Part shown: in pieces, positions 40,285 through 44,003 of the stretch
How the letters are laid out: every line of letters starts with the position of its first letter
Numbering within the stretch: position 1 is the first letter of the stretch
Source: an uncultured Hungatella sp.
GTDB taxonomy: Bacteria; Bacillota; Clostridia; Lachnospirales; Lachnospiraceae
Direction of reading: 5' to 3'
Length of the DNA: 44,003 nt
Assembly (NCBI GenBank): GCA_949879025.1
Contig: CATLBO010000017.1
Coordinates: 1-44,003, forward strand
Position numbers and translations under genes: made by a program
The notes under the pieces: generated by a model
What the model saw: the letters and a program-made list of their open reading frames with translations, nothing else
Databases searched by the model: none
What the model was told of the DNA's origin: nothing

Positions 40285-41160
40285 ATGGAAAATAAGCAAG
40301 CATTACAAAAACCAGGCAGCTCCAGACAGAAGAAGGCAGCGATTATCAGTGATATGTCCGGATTTGGCCGCTGTGCAATTACGGTATCCCTGCCTGTTAT
40401 TTCGAAGCTGAAGGTTCAGTGCTGTCCGGTGCCTACAGCGATTTTATCAAATCATACAGCGTATCCCAGCTTTTATTTTGATGACTATACGGAACACATG
40501 AAGGATTATATAGAAGAGTGGAAAAAGCTGGGGCTGACTTTTGATGGTATAGGAACCGGTTTTTTAGGTTCCAAACAGCAGATTGAGATTGTCCGGGAGT
40601 TTATACGGGACTTTTGCAGAGAGGACACGATTGTTCTGGTGGACCCGATTATGGGTGATAATGGAACGGCTTATGCCACATATACAGAGGACATGTGCAG
40701 GGAGATGAAACATCTTGTGGCCTGTGCGGATATTGTAACGCCTAATGTGACGGAAGCCTGTATTTTGACGGGCAGATCTTATCATGAGGAGCCGTGGAAG
40801 GAGCAGGAGCTGCGGGCCATGGCAGAGGACATCAGGGAGACGGGGCCATGGAAGGTAGTGATTACAGGAGTTCCTATGGGCAGCTACATCGGGAATTTTT
40901 GTTATCATAAGGACAGATACAGGGACAGCGAAACGTATGTCTTACGAAAAGTAAAAAGGGTGGGGGAAACCCGGTGCGGAACCGGAGATATTTTCTCCTC
41001 CATCATTTTGGCAGATGCAGTTAACGGGGTGCCGCTGGATAAATCAGTACAGAAGGCGGCAGGATTTATAAAGGAATGTATCAGGGAATCCATAAAAATG
41101 GAAGTGCCTTTGACAGACGGGGTTTGTTTTGAAGAGATCTTGGACAGGCTGAAGGCATAA
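40285..41160 (+). CDS. Pyridoxamine/pyridoxal kinase (PdxK/PdxY-like)
   Basis: A 291-residue kinase of the ribokinase superfamily that phosphorylates B6 vitamers in the salvage route to pyridoxal phosphate. The N-terminal core reads AAIISDMSGFGRCAITVSLPVIS (in part: SDMSGFGRCAI), the middle has VLVDPIMGDNG, then VTPNVTEACILTG. The ATP-site motif RCGTGDIFSSII contains the catalytic base Asp in GTGD. These are the hallmarks of Firmicute pyridoxamine kinases. AAAGGA lies 12 bases before the ATG, rather far. About 20 extra residues precede the usual core, so a later start is possible, although no better ribosome site is seen. Confidence 0.9.
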   Translation: MENKQALQKPGSSRQKKAAIISDMSGFGRCAITVSLPVISKLKVQCCPVPTAILSNHTAYPSFYFDDYTEHMKDYIEEWKKLGLTFDGIGTGFLGSKQQIEIVREFIRDFCREDTIVLVDPIMGDNGTAYATYTEDMCREMKHLVACADIVTPNVTEACILTGRSYHEEPWKEQELRAMAEDIRETGPWKVVITGVPMGSYIGNFCYHKDRYRDSETYVLRKVKRVGETRCGTGDIFSSIILADAVNGVPLDKSVQKAAGFIKECIRESIKMEVPLTDGVCFEEILDRLKA

Positions 41161-41248
41161 TTGAGACGGAAGCCGGTTTTCAGAACGGATGTATATCAAT
41201 GGGATATATCCAAAGGTATAGGTTTTGATAAGGAAGGAGGGCATAAAA

Positions 41249-41734
41249 ATGTCTATGAAAAATCTCAGTACATTATGTTACCTTAAGAGAGACGGAAACT
41301 ATTTAATGCTACACAGAACAAAAAAGGAGAATGATGTAAATAAGGATAAATGGATTGGCGTTGGAGGCCATTTTGAGGAAGGGGAAAGCCCAGAGGAATG
41401 CGTGCTTCGGGAGGTAAAGGAGGAGACAGGCTATACGCTTACTTCGTATCAGTACAGAGGCCTGGTAACCTTTGTGTCTGGAGACGGCGTGACAGAATAT
41501 ATGTCTTTGTTTACAGCGGACGGATTTGAGGGCGAACCTTGTGCCTGTGACGAGGGCGAACTGGAATGGGTGCCTGCAAAGAGCATACAGGCTCTTAACA
41601 TATGGGAGGGTGACAAAATTTTCTTTCGGCTGCTGGATGAAAACGTACCTTTTTTTTCTTTAAAGCTTGTTTATGACGGCTGCAGCCATTTGATACATGC
41701 TGCCCTAAACGGACAGATGTTGAAACTTGAATGA
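41249..41734 (+). CDS. NUDIX hydrolase (MutT-like)
   Basis: A 161-residue NUDIX hydrolase. The NUDIX box is intact, GGHFEEGESPEECVLREVKEETGY (key residues Gly40, Glu44 and the REVKEE helix at 54-59), so it should cleave a nucleoside diphosphate linked to some group X. The strand WIGVGGHFE and the C-terminal DEGELEWVPAKSIQALNIWEGD are typical of 8-oxo-dGTP diphosphatase-like members. ATG 41249 is chosen because GGAGGG is just upstream; an in-frame ATG at 41225 has no ribosome site. An inverted repeat, GGATGTATATC and GATATATCC, lies at about 41188-41213 ahead of it. Confidence 0.9.
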   Translation: MSMKNLSTLCYLKRDGNYLMLHRTKKENDVNKDKWIGVGGHFEEGESPEECVLREVKEETGYTLTSYQYRGLVTFVSGDGVTEYMSLFTADGFEGEPCACDEGELEWVPAKSIQALNIWEGDKIFFRLLDENVPFFSLKLVYDGCSHLIHAALNGQMLKLE

Positions 41735-41869
41735 CGGCAGCTATGAGGCAGATGCATGAAGGAAGAATCCGGCGGCAGCACTGGACGGGCTGACGGTTAT
41801 GTGATAACATGGTAAAAAACTGCGGCATAATTTGCAGTGTATGGTAAATGGAGTGCAGGAGGTATTGCA

Positions 41870-42250
41870 ATGTATGAGTCGGGGGAAAACTATCTGGAAA
41901 CTATTTTGATACTCAAGGAAAAACAGGGGCTTGTCCGATCCATTGATATTGCCAGAGCGCTGAACTTCAGCAAGCCCAGCGTCAGCAGGGCCATGGGAAT
42001 TCTGAGAGAGGATGGTTACATTGTAATGGAGCCTGGAGGCGAAATTGAGCTGACTGAAAAGGGAAGGGCGAAAGCGGATGGTATCTATGAAAGGCACAGG
42101 CTTCTGACGGAGTTTCTTCAGAAGGTCAGCGGAGTGGATGCCAGGCTGGCAGAAGAGGATGCCTGCAAGATGGAGCATATTATCAGTGATGAAACGTTCC
42201 AGGGCATTAAGCGGTTTATGAGAGACTTGCTTGAGAAGGAATCCGGTTAA
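41870..42250 (+). CDS. DtxR/MntR family metal-dependent repressor
   Basis: A 126-residue regulator starting MYESGENYLETILILKEK, with the winged helix IDIARALNFSKPSVSRAMGIL and a dimerisation/metal-binding part containing ERHRLLTEFL and EDACKMEHIISDETF. Metal-ligand positions of MntR (Glu near residues 6-10, His in RHRLL, Glu and His in KMEH) are present. It resembles MntR in lacking the SH3-like third domain of DtxR. An AGGAGG ribosome site is seven bases before the ATG. It is followed 100 bases later by a CobW-like GTPase, pointing to shared metal regulation; manganese, iron or zinc cannot be distinguished. Confidence 0.88.
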   Translation: MYESGENYLETILILKEKQGLVRSIDIARALNFSKPSVSRAMGILREDGYIVMEPGGEIELTEKGRAKADGIYERHRLLTEFLQKVSGVDARLAEEDACKMEHIISDETFQGIKRFMRDLLEKESG

Positions 42251-42350
42251 ATCTTGACTTTGCAGGAGGTTTGTGACAAAATAAACAATTAGAGCGAGTT
42301 TGGGAAGGAATGGTTTTTTCGGATGCGCTCTGGAAAGAAGGGAAGAAATC

Positions 42351-43667
42351 ATGACAAAGATTGACATTATTTCCGGTTTTTTAGGAGCCGGGAAGACAAC
42401 ATTTATTAAGAAGCTGCTGGAGGAGGCTATCTCCGGCGAACAGGTGGTGCTGATTGAAAACGAGTTTGGCCAGATTGGCATTGACGGCGGTTTTTTAAAG
42501 GATGCAGGCATTGAGATCCGGGAGATGAATTCCGGGTGCATCTGCTGTTCCCTGGTGGGAGATTTCGGAAAATCCCTGGAGGAGGTGCTGACTAAATATA
42601 AACCGGATCGGGTAATTATTGAGCCGTCAGGCGTGGGAAAATTGTCTGACGTGATGAAAGCGGTGCGGGATGTTGCCTCTACGGTGGATGTAAGGCTGAA
42701 CAGCGCAGTAACGGTGGTGGATGCATCCAAATGTAAAATGTATATGAAGAATTTCGGGGAATTCTTTAACAATCAGATAGAGAATGCGGGAACCATAGTT
42801 TTAAGCCGGACAGACGTGACAGATGCCCAAAAGGTGCATAAGGCTGTGGAACTCATAAGGGAACACAATCAGGCAGCTTCTGTCGTAACTACGCCATGCA
42901 GCCAGCTGACAGGGGAACAGCTTCTCGAAATTATTGAGAAGCCGGATACTATGGCAGAGGATCTGATGAAAGAAGTGGAGGAGCACCGCCGTCATCATGG
43001 ACATGATGACGGATGCGGACACCACGGGCATGATCATCACCATGGGGAAGAGGAAGGGTGCGGGTGCAAAGCCCATGAGCATGGCCATGACCACCATCAT
43101 GGGGAAGATGACGAATGCGGAGCTCATGAGCACCGCCATCATCATGGAGAGGATGAAGGATGCGGGTGCGGGAATCATGAGCATCACCATCATGGGGAAG
43201 ATGACGAATGCGGATGCGGAGCTCATGAGCACCGCCATCATCATGGAGAGGATGAAGGATGCGGGTGTGGGAATCATGAGCATCACCATCATGAAGAAGG
43301 CGAAAGCAGTGAAGTCCATGGTCATCACCACAGCCATGAGGGGGAATGCAGCTGCGGATGCCATGATCATGATCACCATCATGCGGATGAGGTATTTTCC
43401 AGCTGGGGCATGGAAAACGTGGGACAGTGCAGCAGGGAAAAACTGGAGGAGATTCTGGATGAACTGGCTAACGGCAATGCCTATGGCGACATATTAAGGG
43501 CAAAGGGCATGGTGCCAGGCGGCAATCCGGAGGAGTGGTACTATTTTGATTTGGTGCCTGATGAGTTCGAGATCCGTATAGGAAAGCCTGATTATACAGG
43601 AAGGGTCTGTGTTATCGGCGCAAGGCTCAGGGAAGAGGAACTGAATAAAGCATTTGGCAGGAGTTGA
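42351..43667 (+). CDS. CobW/ZNG-family GTPase metallochaperone with long His-rich region
   Basis: A 438-residue G3E-family GTPase. Walker A is GFLGAGKTT (9-17), followed by VLIENEFGQIGID and the metal-binding CxCC motif GCICC (Cys63, Cys65, Cys66), then IIEPSGVG (switch II) and LSRTD for guanine recognition. Residues about 210-355 form an exceptional His/Asp/Glu/Cys/Gly-rich region with many HHH and CGCG clusters, inserted before the C-terminal domain (EWYYFDLVPDEFEIR). This should bind several zinc (or nickel/cobalt) ions for transfer to client enzymes. AAGGGA precedes ATG 42351. The His-rich part is built from tandem DNA repeats. A second CobW-like gene follows six bases later, and the DtxR-type gene is upstream. 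Confidence 0.9.
   Translation: MTKIDIISGFLGAGKTTFIKKLLEEAISGEQVVLIENEFGQIGIDGGFLKDAGIEIREMNSGCICCSLVGDFGKSLEEVLTKYKPDRVIIEPSGVGKLSDVMKAVRDVASTVDVRLNSAVTVVDASKCKMYMKNFGEFFNNQIENAGTIVLSRTDVTDAQKVHKAVELIREHNQAASVVTTPCSQLTGEQLLEIIEKPDTMAEDLMKEVEEHRRHHGHDDGCGHHGHDHHHGEEEGCGCKAHEHGHDHHHGEDDECGAHEHRHHHGEDEGCGCGNHEHHHHGEDDECGCGAHEHRHHHGEDEGCGCGNHEHHHHEEGESSEVHGHHHSHEGECSCGCHDHDHHHADEVFSSWGMENVGQCSREKLEEILDELANGNAYGDILRAKGMVPGGNPEEWYYFDLVPDEFEIRIGKPDYTGRVCVIGARLREEELNKAFGRS
43101..43292 (+). repeat. In-frame tandem repeat coding the His-rich segment
   Basis: Two direct units, 43101-43193 (93 bases) and 43194-43292 (99 bases), both start GGGGAAGATGACGAATGCGG. They are nearly identical apart from a six-base ATGCGG insertion in the second and an occasional substitution. 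Both keep the reading frame and encode GEDDECG...AHEHRHHHGEDEG units. Shorter related motifs flank them. Confidence 0.88.
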
Positions 43668-43672
43668 TAGAC

Positions 43673-44003
43673 ATGGGACCAGCAATCGAAGACGAAATTA
43701 TGCCGCTGTTTTTAATCAATGGCTTTCTGGAAGCGGGGAAGACGGAGTTTCTTCAGTTTACTATGGAGCAGGAATATTTTCAGACAGACGGCAAGACCCT
43801 TCTTATTGTCTGTGAGGAGGGGGATACAGAGTATGACCAGGAACTGCTGAAGGCTACCAACACTACCATGGTGATCGTGGAAGGGCTGGAAGAAGTGACA
43901 CCTGAGAAACTGACAGAACTGGAATTGCTTCACAATCCGGAGCGGGTGCTGATGGAGTGGAATGGCATGTGGAATCAGGATGAGCTTAGGCTTCCGAAGG
44001 ACT
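43673..44003 (+). CDS. Second CobW-like GTPase, N-terminal part only
   Basis: The open frame from ATG 43673 runs past the window end (110 codons seen). It starts MGPAIEDEIMPLFLINGFLEAGKTEFLQF, in which the P-loop GFLEAGKTE is the CobW-family form with Glu in place of the usual Gly. This is followed by LLIVCEEGDTEY where metallochaperones have IEN..G, and the CxCC metal motif is absent in the part seen. GGAG lies nine bases before the start, and the gene is six bases after the His-rich GTPase, so the two are co-transcribed. It may be a non-metal-binding partner or a regulator of a linked permease beyond the window. Confidence 0.82.
   Translation, partial: MGPAIEDEIMPLFLINGFLEAGKTEFLQFTMEQEYFQTDGKTLLIVCEEGDTEYDQELLKATNTTMVIVEGLEEVTPEKLTELELLHNPERVLMEWNGMWNQDELRLPKD

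Noticed and set aside
42254..42282. Promoter-like TTGACT and CAAAAT ahead of the CobW gene
   Set aside because: The -10 is poor and the segment overlaps a purine run; too weak to list as a feature.
41741..42772. Minus-strand open frame (343 codons) over the DtxR-type and CobW genes
   Set aside because: Antisense to two well-supported genes; the translation has no recognisable domain.
43101..43292. Possible CRISPR-like array in the repeated segment
   Set aside because: Units are adjacent, in frame with the GTPase gene and lack unique spacers; this is a coding tandem repeat.
42801..43382. Met-rich minus-strand open frame opposite the His-rich region
   Set aside because: The Met/Ile pattern is simply the complement of the CATCAT (His) repeats, not a real membrane protein.

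Overview
The window looks like chromosome from a moderate-GC gut Firmicute of the family Lachnospiraceae (Clostridium cluster XIVa, in the range of Hungatella, Enterocloster or [Clostridium] species). The reasons are strong AGGAGG-type ribosome sites, sensory and monomeric [FeFe] hydrogenases, GHKL/LytTR two-component systems, paired WYL regulators, and small Lachnospiraceae-type orphan proteins. The species cannot be resolved from sequence alone. No phage, insertion sequence, CRISPR array or rRNA was seen; there is one tRNA.

Layout. 1-4.3 kb: the start of a radical SAM gene (minus strand), azlC/azlD amino-acid exporter, a 58-residue orphan protein, and an SsuA/THI5-like ABC importer (lipoprotein, permease, short ATPase). 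4.4-4.5 kb: tRNA-Leu(UAG) with its own promoter and terminator. 4.6-9.5 kb: a four-gene [FeFe]-hydrogenase operon made of a thioredoxin-like [2Fe-2S] protein, a PAS-containing sensory (group C/HydS-type) hydrogenase, a SpoIIE/PP2C phosphatase and a group-B-type hydrogenase. 9.6-12.4 kb: a Vsr mismatch endonuclease and a cytosine-5 methyltransferase fused to a probable PD-(D/E)XK nuclease, a compact restriction-modification locus. 12.5-17.7 kb: an ABC-2 exporter set with a zinc-ribbon, membrane-anchored accessory protein. 17.8-21.5 kb: a LytTR/GHKL two-component system with two uncharacterised proteins in divergent orientation; the region between them carries two matched pairs of 9-bp direct repeats at identical spacing to the -10 elements, a convincing LytTR regulon. 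21.4-23.8 kb: a DUF3795-type gene remnant, then a TetR regulator with an MFS efflux protein behind a consensus promoter and a perfect palindromic operator. 23.8-32.8 kb: ferredoxin-type aldo/keto reductase, AraC regulator, glycogen phosphorylase, a second 58-residue orphan, Cof-type HAD phosphatase, prolyl-tRNA editing protein and two WYL regulators.

32.9-34.6 kb holds the most striking element: a non-coding RNA with a circularly permuted tRNA-like domain (T-arm, tetraloop-capped acceptor stem, D-arm, opened at the anticodon stem). It resembles the tRNA mimic of bacterial Y RNAs (YrlA). It sits directly upstream of a slipin/SPFH gene and is divergent from the WYL pair, which suggests an RNA-surveillance or RNA-repair module; no Ro60 or RtcB gene lies in the window. 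34.6-40 kb (minus strand): a heterodimeric ABC exporter with its own soluble GHKL kinase and LytTR regulator. 40.2-44 kb: pyridoxamine kinase, NUDIX hydrolase, DtxR/MntR-type repressor, a CobW-family GTPase with a very His-rich repeat region, and the start of a second CobW-like GTPase, suggesting a metal-homeostasis cluster.

Three copies of a roughly 100-140 bp structured intergenic repeat (24.9, 29.7 and 39.2 kb) lie in the same orientation between minus-strand genes.
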